NCBI GenBank assembly: GCA_011049795.1
Contig: DRHD01000298.1
Coordinates: 1-40,528 of the forward strand
Direction: 5' to 3'
Source of the DNA: Porticoccus sp.
GTDB taxonomy: Bacteria > Pseudomonadota > Gammaproteobacteria > Pseudomonadales > Porticoccaceae
DNA length: 40,528 nucleotides
The translations under genes and the position numbers were made by a program. A model generated the notes under the pieces. The model searched no databases. It saw only the letters and a list, made by a program, of their open reading frames with translations, and was not told the DNA's origin. Positions 1-7,610 of this stretch are shown in pieces; position 1 is the stretch's first letter; the number at the start of each line of letters is the position of its first letter.

Positions 1-182
1 CCGAGGGTGTCGGTACCATTGGCCAGCTATTGGCTAACCTTCAAACCCAGAACGACGAATGGAAGCGGGCACTGGGAACCGGCAATGTATTGTTTGCGGT
101 GAATCAGGATATGGTGGATGAAAATACCGCCATCAATGACAGTGATGAAGTAGCGCTATTTCCTCCGGTGACCGGCGGATGA
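1..182 (+). CDS. moaD: Molybdopterin synthase small subunit MoaD (5' end missing)
   Basis: The visible frame starts at base 3 and ends with TGA at 180-182. It encodes the C-terminal part of a beta-grasp sulfur carrier ending in FPPVTGG. The terminal Gly-Gly is the hallmark of MoaD: it is adenylated, then thiocarboxylated, and carries the sulfur used to convert precursor Z (cPMP) to molybdopterin. The stop overlaps the moaE start in an ATGA arrangement, so the two synthase subunits are translationally coupled. The N-terminus lies outside the window. Confidence 0.93.
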   Translation, partial: EGVGTIGQLLANLQTQNDEWKRALGTGNVLFAVNQDMVDENTAINDSDEVALFPPVTGG

Positions 183-670
183 TTTCTATTTCCGTACAGG
201 AACAGGATTTCGATACGGGTGAGGAATACCGCCAGTTACAACAAGCTGACCCTGAGATTAATAGTTCTGTGGTTAATGGCACGGATGTTGGTGGGGTAGC
301 TATTTTTACCGGGCAGGTGCGTGACCTTGCGGATAACCCGCTAAAATTTATGCGCCTGGAACACTATCCGGGTATGACCGAAAAGTCCCTTCAACAAACT
401 GCCGATCAAGCCACAGAACGCTGGCCAACCATCGATATTCGTATTATCCACCGCATTGGTGATTTGGCCCCCGGCGAGCAAATTGTGTTTGTGGGGGTGA
501 GTAGTGCCCACCGCGATGCGGCGTTTGCTGCCTGTGAATTTATTATGGATATTCTAAAAACCAGCGCGCCTTTTTGGAAAAAGGAGCAGCATGTGAATGG
601 CTCCAGTGGTTGGGTGGATGCCAAGAATGCGGATCAACAGCGCGCCGAACGCTGGCAGGATGGGGCTTAA
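179..670 (+). CDS. moaE: Molybdopterin synthase catalytic subunit MoaE
   Basis: This 163-residue protein matches MoaE in length and motifs: GQVRD near residue 45, the HRIGDL segment, SSAHRDAAF, and the active-site region SAPFWKKE with its conserved lysines. MoaE forms a heterotetramer with MoaD and inserts two sulfurs into cPMP to form molybdopterin in the cytoplasm. It overlaps moaD by 4 bp. An ATG at 660, inside the last codons of moaE, is an alternative start for modA, so moaE and modA may be coupled. Confidence 0.95.
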   Translation: MISISVQEQDFDTGEEYRQLQQADPEINSSVVNGTDVGGVAIFTGQVRDLADNPLKFMRLEHYPGMTEKSLQQTADQATERWPTIDIRIIHRIGDLAPGEQIVFVGVSSAHRDAAFAACEFIMDILKTSAPFWKKEQHVNGSSGWVDAKNADQQRAERWQDGA

Positions 671-686
671 TTCTCTAGTGCACCAC

Positions 687-1487
687 ATGTTAAGAGTTTG
701 TTCAAAGTCGCTGGCTACCCGCGTAATTTTTTTCCAGCTTTTAGTGAGTCCAGGCTCTATAGCCGACACCCTAAGTATTGTCACCGCCAGCAATTTTCGC
801 CCCGTTTTGGAACAGCTAAGCGAGGCGTTTTCTAAGCAACACAGCTCTGACACGCCTGCTCATCAAATCAATATCAGCAGTGCTTCCTCCGGTGTGCTTT
901 ATGCTCAAATTTTACAGGGCGCGCCATTCCAACTATTTTTTTCGGCTAATCAATCCTACCCAGAAAAATTAGTGGCCAGTGGTCATGGAGTGGCTGATAC
1001 ATTGGCAACCTATGCTGTTGGGAAATTGGTTTTGGTTTCACGAAATAAAGAGAACAGTACAACAGAGATTTTATCAAAAGCTAAACGTATCGCTATTGCC
1101 AACCCTCGCACAGCACCCTATGGCATAGCGGCCATGGAGGTGCTGGAAAGTTTGGGGGTTGCCGAAGAAAGCCAGCCTAAGCTGGTAGTGGGTAATAATA
1201 TTGCTCAAGCATGGCAATTTTTTCACAGTGGTAATGCCGATGTGGCAATAGTTGCAGGTTCTTTGGTTGTGCCGGGTTCTGACGTGAACGAAACGCGGCC
1301 AGGATTATGTACCATTGATCTATCGTCTTATTTAACCCACCCTGTTCGGCAGAGTCGGGTGGCGATTAAACCGGTGAGCCCGTTAACACAGCAGTTTTTA
1401 GATTTTATGGATACGCCTCGCGCAGAAAAAATTATTTCTGATGGGGGATATTTATTACCTGTGACAGCCTTGAATATAAAACCATGA
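687..1487 (+). CDS. modA: Molybdate ABC transporter, periplasmic binding protein ModA
   Basis: From the ATG at 687 the protein has 266 residues. It begins with a basic, hydrophobic export signal (about residues 1-26) that ends before DTLSIVTASNF. The mature part has the ModA fold features, including the SSGVLYAQI-type ligand loop and the NPRTAPYG motif of the molybdate pocket. Upstream in-frame starts at 597 and 660 lie inside moaE and would put extra residues before the signal peptide, so 687 is preferred although its ribosome binding site is weak. modBC follow directly. ModA captures molybdate (and tungstate) in the periplasm. Confidence 0.9.
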   Translation: MLRVCSKSLATRVIFFQLLVSPGSIADTLSIVTASNFRPVLEQLSEAFSKQHSSDTPAHQINISSASSGVLYAQILQGAPFQLFFSANQSYPEKLVASGHGVADTLATYAVGKLVLVSRNKENSTTEILSKAKRIAIANPRTAPYGIAAMEVLESLGVAEESQPKLVVGNNIAQAWQFFHSGNADVAIVAGSLVVPGSDVNETRPGLCTIDLSSYLTHPVRQSRVAIKPVSPLTQQFLDFMDTPRAEKIISDGGYLLPVTALNIKP

Positions 1488-1497
1488 AATTTAACGA

Positions 1498-2211
1498 ATG
1501 AACCTACTGCCATCTGATATCACAGCACTTTTTCTCACACTGCAATTGGCGGCAGTGACCACTGCTATTTTGATGGTGATTGGTGCTCCCTTGGCTTGGT
1601 GGTTGTCACGCTCGACATCTCGATTCGCCAGCGTGATTGAAGCCACTGTAGCGTTGCCGTTGATATTGCCACCCACGGTCATCGGTTTTTATCTGTTGAT
1701 TGCATTTTCTCCCAATAACTTTTTAGGCAGCGGTTGGCTGGCATTAACCGGCCACTCGTTGGCATTCACCTTTAGTGGTTTGGTAGTGGGTTCGGTGATT
1801 TACTCACTGCCCTTTGTAGTACAGCCCTTGCAGTCGGGCTTCCAACATTTTGATCACAAATTGTTGGAAGCGGCAGAGACCATGGGTGCAGGAACATTGG
1901 ATCGCTTTTTAAATTTAATTATCCCCCTCACGCGTCGCGCTTTTGCTACTGCCGCGCTTTTAGGTTTTGCCCACACTATGGGTGAGTTCGGTGTGGTACT
2001 AATGATTGGTGGAAACATTCCCGGTGAGACACAGGTGCTATCCATTGCCCTGTATGACCATGTAGAAGCGCTGGACTATCAACGTGCCCATTGGTTGGCG
2101 GGTGGTTTGCTCATTTTCAGCTTTGCGTTACTGATACTACTTTATGGTTTTAACCGCCATAAAGTAGTTAATAATAAAGTAACCAATAAGGGCGGGGTGA
2201 AGCAGTTGTGA
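1498..2211 (+). CDS. modB: Molybdate ABC transporter permease ModB
   Basis: This 237-residue polytopic membrane protein of the BPD-type permease family has about five membrane segments. The EAA loop for ATPase docking is visible as EAAETMGAGTLDRF near residue 122. The start lies 10 bp after the modA stop. The stop overlaps the GTG start of modC (GTGA, 2208-2211), indicating translational coupling. It forms the inner-membrane channel of the molybdate importer. Confidence 0.94.
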   Translation: MNLLPSDITALFLTLQLAAVTTAILMVIGAPLAWWLSRSTSRFASVIEATVALPLILPPTVIGFYLLIAFSPNNFLGSGWLALTGHSLAFTFSGLVVGSVIYSLPFVVQPLQSGFQHFDHKLLEAAETMGAGTLDRFLNLIIPLTRRAFATAALLGFAHTMGEFGVVLMIGGNIPGETQVLSIALYDHVEALDYQRAHWLAGGLLIFSFALLILLYGFNRHKVVNNKVTNKGGVKQL

Positions 2212-3329
2212 ATGTAGGTAAGAATATACAACTGGCGGTAGAGCATTACTATATTCAAGAGGCCGATGCTCAAGAAGCTGACTTTTCTTTGGCGATAAAA
2301 GCCCAGTTGCCGGATAAAGGTATCACGGCTATCTATGGCCCCTCAGGATGTGGGAAAACCACATTACTGCGTTGTATTGCCGGATTGGAAAATGCTGAAC
2401 ATTGCCGGTTAAACATTGGTGGTCATGAGATCGGTGGTTTGCCAGCAATACAGCGTCAACTGGGTTATGTGTTTCAGGAAAACCGCCTCTTTCCACACCT
2501 CAGTGTTGAGGGCAATCTCGACTTTGCCCACAAACGACGGTTCTCTGATAACGGCCCTAGCAAAGAGCAAGTAATTGCCTGGTTGGATATTGAAAAACTA
2601 CTGGACCGAAAACCCGATCAACTTTCCGGTGGGCAGAAACAACGGGTTGCCATTGCCCGTGCATTGCTAACTGCCCCCCGTTGTTTGTTATTGGATGAGC
2701 CGCTAGCCGGTGTCGATACCATGGCACGCAATCCAATTCTTGGGCACCTTCAGGCATTGGCTGAAAATCTTAACATCCCGATGGTGTATGTGAGCCACAA
2801 TTTGGATGAGATCACCCGACTGGCAGACCATCTGATTATTATGGATCAGGGGCGGTTGGTGGCCGATGGCCCGTTGCTGGAAATGTTGTCACGGCTTGAT
2901 CTGGATGTAATCCGGCAGGAACACGCAGCGGTGGTATTGAACACTAGAATTATCGGACACGAGGACCACTACAGTCTGACGCAGTTAGCACTCGATACTA
3001 CATTGGAGGTTGACTCTGATGCTGATACACAAATTTCCGTTGGTCAGCTCGCGGGTAAACTTGGTGATACGGTAAAGGTGAGAATTCCCTGTCGGGATGT
3101 GAGTATTACCTTGGAAAAACCCAGCCAGTCCAGCATTCTAAATATATTGCCCGGCGTGATTACTGACATCGAATGGGTGGATGGTGCCAGGGCGATGATC
3201 AAAACCGATGTGGCGGGGCAAGCTATTTTGGCTCGTATCACTCGAAAATCTCTGGAACATTTACAGCTAGAGAAAGGCAAATTCTTGTACTTGCAAATTA
3301 AGACTGTGGCTTTGTTATCGGATAATTAG
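2208..3329 (+). CDS. modC: Molybdate ABC transporter ATPase ModC
   Basis: This 373-residue ABC ATPase uses a GTG start overlapping the end of modB. Visible motifs are Walker A GPSGCGKTT, Q-loop FQENRLFPHL, signature LSGGQKQRVAIARALL, Walker B LLLDEPLAG and the switch histidine in VSHN. The last 60-70 residues form a TOBE/Mop-type domain, usual for ModC and able to bind oxyanion. It energises molybdate uptake with ModB and ModA. Confidence 0.95.
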   Translation: MNVGKNIQLAVEHYYIQEADAQEADFSLAIKAQLPDKGITAIYGPSGCGKTTLLRCIAGLENAEHCRLNIGGHEIGGLPAIQRQLGYVFQENRLFPHLSVEGNLDFAHKRRFSDNGPSKEQVIAWLDIEKLLDRKPDQLSGGQKQRVAIARALLTAPRCLLLDEPLAGVDTMARNPILGHLQALAENLNIPMVYVSHNLDEITRLADHLIIMDQGRLVADGPLLEMLSRLDLDVIRQEHAAVVLNTRIIGHEDHYSLTQLALDTTLEVDSDADTQISVGQLAGKLGDTVKVRIPCRDVSITLEKPSQSSILNILPGVITDIEWVDGARAMIKTDVAGQAILARITRKSLEHLQLEKGKFLYLQIKTVALLSDN

Positions 3330-3362
3330 GCGGTTACAAAAATAGTTACTTAGGCATTATGT

Positions 3363-3797
3363 ATGAAAGCATTTCCTCATACCTATACGGCGGCAGCATC
3401 GGCTGAGCCAACCGGCAATGTCATGTCTTCGCTGGAAAATGGGTGCAGTGTTGAAGTCGCTCCCCCCGTAGAATTTGATGGCATAGGGGATGTTTGGTCA
3501 CCGGAAGAGTTGCTTATGTCCGCAGTGGCAAATTGTCTGGTGTTATCGTTCCGGTCCATTGCCAGAGCCTATGATTTGAACTGGCTTCATATTGAGTGTG
3601 TCGCCGATGGGCAACTTGAAAAGGTTGAGCGCAAGGTTAAATTCACTTGTGTACACACCCGGGCCAAACTCACCATTGCTTCAGTAGAAGATAAAGACAA
3701 AGCCAAACGTATACTGGAAAAAGCGGAAGACACCTGTTTTATTACTAACTCCCTATCTGCCGAAACCGACTTTAGTTGTGACATTGTGGTGGGTTAG
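3363..3797 (+). CDS. OsmC family peroxiredoxin-like protein
   Basis: This 144-residue protein has OsmC-family features: WSPEELLMSAVANC with the first cysteine near residue 59, and a second cysteine in DTCFITNSL. OsmC proteins are small dimeric thiol peroxidases acting on organic hydroperoxides; whether this member does so is inferred from the two cysteines. It lies 33 bp after modC on the same strand and may be co-transcribed, but a functional link to molybdate is not evident. Confidence 0.85.
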   Translation: MKAFPHTYTAAASAEPTGNVMSSLENGCSVEVAPPVEFDGIGDVWSPEELLMSAVANCLVLSFRSIARAYDLNWLHIECVADGQLEKVERKVKFTCVHTRAKLTIASVEDKDKAKRILEKAEDTCFITNSLSAETDFSCDIVVG

Positions 3798-3838
3798 TTT
3801 TCTGGAGATGGATGATAATTTACGCCTTAAGCGGCTAT

Positions 3839-5101
3839 TTAAAACAATAAATCACTAAATAGTAGGAACTGTACTGGCTCACCTGAGGTGATTGTGCCTC
3901 CAAGCGGATGTACAGCAAACCCATTGCCTACACTGGCGGTAGATAGCACGCCACTGCTCTGATTGCCGGCCAGTTCTGCACAAGCCATGCCCTGTTCATT
4001 GAGTACCAACTTGGCTCGTAGATATTCTTGCCGTTTGGCAGGCTTAGGGCGATCAAAATTAGCGACCACCTGAATAGGTGTTGGTAACAGTTCACTGGCG
4101 CCCTGGCATTTCAGCAGGAATGGTCGAGCGATAATGGCGCAGGTAACAAACACAGCGGCAGGGTTACCGGGCAGACCAAGAATTGGAGTGCCCAATACAT
4201 TGCCAAAGGCCAGTGGTTTACCGGGTTTGATGGCCAGTCGCCATAAATCGAGGCTGCCGAGTTTTTCGACGCAGGCTTTAACATGGTCTTCCTCACCTAC
4301 GGAAACGCCGCCACTGGTGACAATACAGTCGGCTTCCGCTGCCGCTTTGCGTAAGGCCTGTTCAGTGGCTTCAAAATTATCAGGCACAATGCCTAGGTCA
4401 ATATAGTCAAACCCCAGAGCCTTCATTTGCCCTGCCAGGGTATAACGGTTTGAATTATAAATATGACCGGGGGGAAGTTCGGTGCCGGGTTCCACCAGTT
4501 CGTCGCCGGTAGAGAGAACCGCTACTTTCAGCTTTCTGAAAACAGGGACTTCAGCGATACCCACCGAGGCCAGCAGGCCCATGTCCTGAGGTTTGATGCG
4601 GTGACCACGAGACATAATCACACTACCGCTTTTAATATCCTGTCCTTGAGGGCGGATATTATCTCCGGCTTTGGGTTCTGCGGGGAGAGTGACCTGATTC
4701 TTGTCGTCAGGAGCATCATTCCACTGGCAGTTTTCCTGCATTACCACAATGTCGGCGCCAGCGGGTACTTCTGCACCGGTAAAGATACGCGCAGCAGTGC
4801 CGGGTTGTAGCGGTTGCGGCGCTAGACCTGCGGGAATCCGCTGACTGATAGGCAGCGTTACAGATTCCCTTTTTTGGAAGCTAGGGCCTTGGGTATCTGC
4901 ACTGTTATAGGCAAATCCATCCATGGCGCTGTTATCTGCTGGTGGCACATCCACCGTGGATTGTTGATCTTCGGCGAGTACTCTACCCAGCGCTTGTTCC
5001 ACTGGAACCCTTTCTGTTTCGGTCATCGGTTGAGCAGAACTGAGCAGTGTTTCCAGTGCCTGCTCTACGGGTTGTAGCCCTGATTGATCGCAACAGCTCA
5101 T
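3839..5101 (-). CDS. moeA: Molybdopterin molybdenumtransferase MoeA
   Basis: This 420-residue protein has the MoeA pattern: an N-terminal DVPPADNSAMDGFA motif, the central MoCF-binding domain with STGDELVEPG and TSGGVSVGEEDH, then LGLPGNPAAVFVT, and a C-terminal beta domain. MoeA inserts molybdate into adenylated molybdopterin. The start overlaps the moaB stop by 4 bp (5098-5101), so the two genes form a unit transcribed towards the modC-osmC end. Confidence 0.95.
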   Translation of the reverse strand: MSCCDQSGLQPVEQALETLLSSAQPMTETERVPVEQALGRVLAEDQQSTVDVPPADNSAMDGFAYNSADTQGPSFQKRESVTLPISQRIPAGLAPQPLQPGTAARIFTGAEVPAGADIVVMQENCQWNDAPDDKNQVTLPAEPKAGDNIRPQGQDIKSGSVIMSRGHRIKPQDMGLLASVGIAEVPVFRKLKVAVLSTGDELVEPGTELPPGHIYNSNRYTLAGQMKALGFDYIDLGIVPDNFEATEQALRKAAAEADCIVTSGGVSVGEEDHVKACVEKLGSLDLWRLAIKPGKPLAFGNVLGTPILGLPGNPAAVFVTCAIIARPFLLKCQGASELLPTPIQVVANFDRPKPAKRQEYLRAKLVLNEQGMACAELAGNQSSGVLSTASVGNGFAVHPLGGTITSGEPVQFLLFSDLLF

Positions 5102-5634
5102 CCCCGTGACTCACGGGCAGCGATTAGTTTTACATGGGGGATAAAGTTACAGGGCTTGGTGCGTGCATCCAATTGTTCGCCAAGAATCTTATCCCAGCCG
5201 GTGCGGCAGGCGTTGGTAGAACCGGGCATACAGAATATCAGGGTGCGATTGGATAGCCCCGCCACAGCGCGGGATTGTAAGGTAGAGGTGCCAATTTCCT
5301 GATAGGAAATCTGGCGAAATAACTCACCAAACCCGTCTACATTTTTATCAAATAATGGTGCTAGTGCCTCGGGTGTGGAATCTCGGTCAGTAAACCCCGT
5401 GCCACCTGTAGTCAGAATTACTTGGACTTTGGGGTCGGCAATCCAGCGAGAGACTTCAGCGCGTAATTGATATATATCGTCTGGAATTAACATGCGGTCA
5501 GCTAGGTTGTGCCCTGCTTCGGTGAGGCGATCTACCAGTAACTGACCTGAGGTATCATCCTCCAGAGTGCGACTGTCAGAAACAGTCAGTACGGCTATTT
5601 CCAGGGGTAAAAATTCTTTTGATGCATGTGACAT
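5098..5634 (-). CDS. moaB: Molybdenum cofactor biosynthesis protein MoaB (molybdopterin adenylyltransferase type)
   Basis: This is a MoCF-domain protein with LTVSDSRTLEDDTSG near the N-terminus, TTGGTGFTDRDSTPEAL, and FCMPGSTNACRTGWD near the C-terminus. From the ATG at 5634 (MSHASKEFLPLEIAV) it is 178 residues and lines up with MoaB N-termini, with a GAG element upstream. An in-frame ATG at 5661 would add nine residues and has no ribosome binding site. The MoaB/MogA family adenylates molybdopterin before MoeA inserts molybdenum. The ATGA overlap with moeA supports coupled expression. Confidence 0.93.
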   Translation of the reverse strand: MSHASKEFLPLEIAVLTVSDSRTLEDDTSGQLLVDRLTEAGHNLADRMLIPDDIYQLRAEVSRWIADPKVQVILTTGGTGFTDRDSTPEALAPLFDKNVDGFGELFRQISYQEIGTSTLQSRAVAGLSNRTLIFCMPGSTNACRTGWDKILGEQLDARTKPCNFIPHVKLIAARESRG

Positions 5635-5696
5635 AGGGTTCTCATTTCGTTGTACTTTCATCAGGGAGGCCGGTCATTTTGATTGGGCTTTGTTCC

Positions 5697-5726
5697 CTTG
5701 AGTTTAATGCTAAGAGTGTTCTCAAG
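5697..5726. repeat. Short inverted repeat upstream of moaB
   Basis: Perfect 6-bp arms CTTGAG (5697-5702) and CTCAAG (5721-5726) lie about 63 bp before the moaB start. It could be an operator or a leader hairpin. No ModE-type site was recognised around it, and arms this short can arise by chance. Confidence 0.3.
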
Positions 5727-5796
5727 CAGTATACGTTGTTGTTCAAATTATTTGATCGCTGAAACCCGTAGTGACATCACCAGCCGCCCAAATAAT

Positions 5797-5832
5797 ACAA
5801 AAGACAGCATTTTCTAGAATAGCAGAATGTCT
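5797..5832. terminator. Possible bidirectional hairpin terminator
   Basis: AAAAGACA on the left and TGTCTTTTTT on the right form an imperfect stem whose right arm runs into six T residues on the plus strand and whose left arm is A-rich, the shape of a bidirectional terminator. It overlaps the 3' end of the doubtful 5814-6086 ORF and lies upstream of moaB. The stem is AT-rich with a bulge, so this is tentative. Confidence 0.3.
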
Positions 5833-6086
5833 TTTTTCCCACCCTGTTGAATCTCTTCCTTGAGGTATTCCAGGTTCGGGTTTTTCAGGTCAGATAAAAA
5901 TGTCCGCAGGCTATCGTTGCTTTCATGTCTGCCTCTGGAAGAAAGTCGTGAATACCATAGGTGCTGAGGAAGACATTCAAATGGCTTGCGAAAGTTTACT
6001 GTAGAAAAAAAATTATGTGGTCTCCAGGCTACTTCGTGAGCAGTGTTGGTATAGATAAAAAAGCGATCAAGAATTACGTTGATCAC
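5814..6086 (-). CDS. Hypothetical protein, doubtful small ORF
   Basis: This 90-codon ORF starts with GTG and has no ribosome binding site. The first half reads like unconstrained sequence. The last 30 residues (LRTFLSDLKNPNLEYLKEE...) are charged and protein-like. No family was recognised. It may be a small real gene, or the 3' remnant of a longer one, in an AT-rich accessory stretch next to the RcoM-like regulator. Confidence 0.3.
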   Translation of the reverse strand: MINVILDRFFIYTNTAHEVAWRPHNFFSTVNFRKPFECLPQHLWYSRLSSRGRHESNDSLRTFLSDLKNPNLEYLKEEIQQGGKKDILLF

Positions 6087-6430
6087 CCATTAGGCAGTGA
6101 TCATCCAATACCCCATCCCCAATAATGACACAGAAAAACATCGACTGGAGCCTCAGTCACTGATTTTTGTAGCTGAGATTTTATCAGTAAGCGTTTGTAA
6201 AATTAAAAAACGAAAAGGTTGTTACCCCTGAAAGCCCCTACATTAAAATACGATTAATATTCGAGATTCAAACCGTTTCTATATGTGCATAATAAATAGG
6301 GTGCGTACTGCAGTATAAAATAATCAGGATGAACCTGAATATCGCGTTTAGAACAAGCCACTTCCATAATCTTGACAAATTATTCAAAATCCAGCCAATC
6401 GCGCAAGCGACACCAGACTTGTAGCACCGT
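6087..6430. other. 344-bp gene-poor AT-rich stretch
   Basis: No convincing coding sequence was seen on either strand. The region holds the inverted repeat TCAGG-N5-CCTGA (6324-6338) and two TGATCA palindromes near 6079 and 6098. No GC-rich hairpin with a T-run was found after the regulator stop at 6431. Confidence 0.5.
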
Positions 6431-7153
6431 TCATTTCAACCCAAGTATTTCCTTTACCTCCTGTGCGTTGCCACGGCTAATTGGGATCTCCGTTTCATCG
6501 TTATCGTTCAGCACAATCAGGTATTGCTCATCTACTTTCTTGAAAGCCTTAGCAAAGTTGATGTTAAGGAGATAACTGCGATGGACCCGAATAAAGCAAT
6601 CCTTATCGAGACGCCCTTCCAAATCCGCCAGTGATAGGTTGCACAGATATTCTCTTTGACGGGAGAGGACGGTGGTGTAATGACCATCCGCCTTGAGAAA
6701 TGCAATGTCCTCCAGGTCAAGGAGGATCACCTGCTTGTCGCAGTAAACGGGCAACTTGAACAGCCGCCGGAGTTCGTCACCGCGACCCGTCCCGCTCTCG
6801 ACCGGAATTGTCGTAATGTCGGTTAGGTCAAAAAAGACCATACAGGTGCCAACCATACCACCCGCGCCGATCATCTTGGAAACCTTAATCAAAAGCAACC
6901 TGTCCGGGATATTAATCATCATTGTCATCGGGGGGGGAGATTCTAGCGGACATTGGGATTTTTCAAGTAACCACTCCACCTTATCCCGACTTTTTTCCGG
7001 ATGTAGCTGTAATAGAGGTTCGCCAATAACCTCATCGTATTCAACGGCCAGTACTTCGGCGGCAACACCGTTCATTGCCATGACCCGGTTGCCACTGTCC
7101 AGCCATACAATACCCGGATTAAACTTCTGCAGCCTATGTTGCAATGTTTCCAA
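6431..7153 (-). CDS. rcoM: PAS-LytTR transcriptional regulator, RcoM-like haem CO sensor
   Basis: This 240-residue protein has an N-terminal PAS domain (about 1-112) and a C-terminal LytTR DNA-binding domain (about 135-238, with DGHYTTVLSRQREYL and IRVHRSYLLNI). The same architecture defines RcoM, the single-component CO-responsive regulator that binds haem b. The published ligands of Paraburkholderia xenovorans RcoM-2 are His74, Cys94 and Met104. Here His51 (QLHPEKSR), Cys68 (SQCPLESPPP) and Met78 (MTMMINIPDR) fall in the same order. The Cys-to-Met spacing is 10 in both; the His-to-Cys loop is three residues shorter. RcoM normally controls cox genes for aerobic Mo-CO dehydrogenase. None is in the window, but molybdenum genes lie beside it. 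Haem binding is inferred. Confidence 0.78.
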   Translation of the reverse strand: METLQHRLQKFNPGIVWLDSGNRVMAMNGVAAEVLAVEYDEVIGEPLLQLHPEKSRDKVEWLLEKSQCPLESPPPMTMMINIPDRLLLIKVSKMIGAGGMVGTCMVFFDLTDITTIPVESGTGRGDELRRLFKLPVYCDKQVILLDLEDIAFLKADGHYTTVLSRQREYLCNLSLADLEGRLDKDCFIRVHRSYLLNINFAKAFKKVDEQYLIVLNDNDETEIPISRGNAQEVKEILGLK

Positions 7154-7272
7154 AGTAATTCCACTTTCAAACGTTTAACTACTAAGAATAGCATAACTTA
7201 TCTGCAAGGCAACAGTTGTGTCCTATCATCAAACCTTTGACTCATTACTTCTAGAATACACTAAATGAAGAA

Positions 7273-7315
7273 CCCCGCAGCAGAGCTGCGAGGTATCTGA
7301 CGCCAGCTTCAGATA
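7273..7315. repeat. Two adjacent hairpins
   Basis: The first hairpin has arms CGCAGC (7276-7281) and GCTGCG (7285-7290) around an AGA loop, extended outward by CC/GG with one mismatch. The second follows at once: TATCTGA (7294-7300) and TCAGATA (7309-7315), a perfect 7-bp stem with an 8-nt loop. No T-run follows, so it is not a classical terminator. A REP-like unit, an IS end or a structured RNA are the alternatives. Confidence 0.55.
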
Positions 7316-7386
7316 AAGGAGTTTTAGTTGGCCCTGATGCAACTGTTGGTAGCTCTCACTGCCCTGATTCTTGACTAATTCTTTAG

Positions 7387-7605
7387 CATCGCTTCCGTTT
7401 TAACAACCCACGCTACTCGCTGGATGCATCGACGATTGACCTCTGCTTATCGGCTTTTCCAGATGCTGTATGCCATCAGATCGTCTGCTCCTTGGAGAAG
7501 GACAAGTGGCAATTATTGGTGTACGGGCTAGAAAATATCGATACAACTTTTGGCGCCAAGATGAGCCCAGGGACGGCAATCAGTTTTACACCTATGACCA
7601 TTTGA
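7387..7605 (+). pseudogene. Decayed IS4-type transposase fragment
   Basis: The open frame after the TAG at 7384 reads HRFRFNNPRYSLDAS followed by TIDLCLSAFPDA. This strongly resembles the conserved DDE segment of IS4-family (DUF4372-associated) transposases, typically FRFKNKLYSLDASTIDLCLS, including the first catalytic Asp region. The similarity stops near 7458, where the usual WAKFRTTKGAVKLH continuation is missing. The rest of the frame to TGA at 7603-7605 is unrelated or degraded. There is no start codon and no second or third catalytic region, so only a remnant remains. Confidence 0.7.
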
Positions 7606-7610
7606 ACTGT

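Larger units (their letters stand above)
7154..7610. other. 457-bp region without intact genes
   Basis: This region lies between the RcoM-like gene and the porin. The first 100 bp should contain the regulator's promoter. The rest contains two adjacent hairpins (7273-7315) and a decayed transposase fragment (from 7387). No intact ORF was seen. It looks like the scar of a lost mobile element. Confidence 0.6.

Noticed and set aside
597..686. Longer modA start inside moaE
   Set aside because: It would place 30 unrelated residues before a normal signal peptide; the frame is only open because of overlap with moaE.
3834..3862. CTATTTA/TAAATAG inverted repeat as a moeA terminator
   Set aside because: AT-only stem mostly inside the coding end of moeA, without a T-run.
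6087..7260. TTnnnG direct repeats as RcoM binding sites around the regulator
   Set aside because: Scattered single matches only; no three regularly spaced copies were found.
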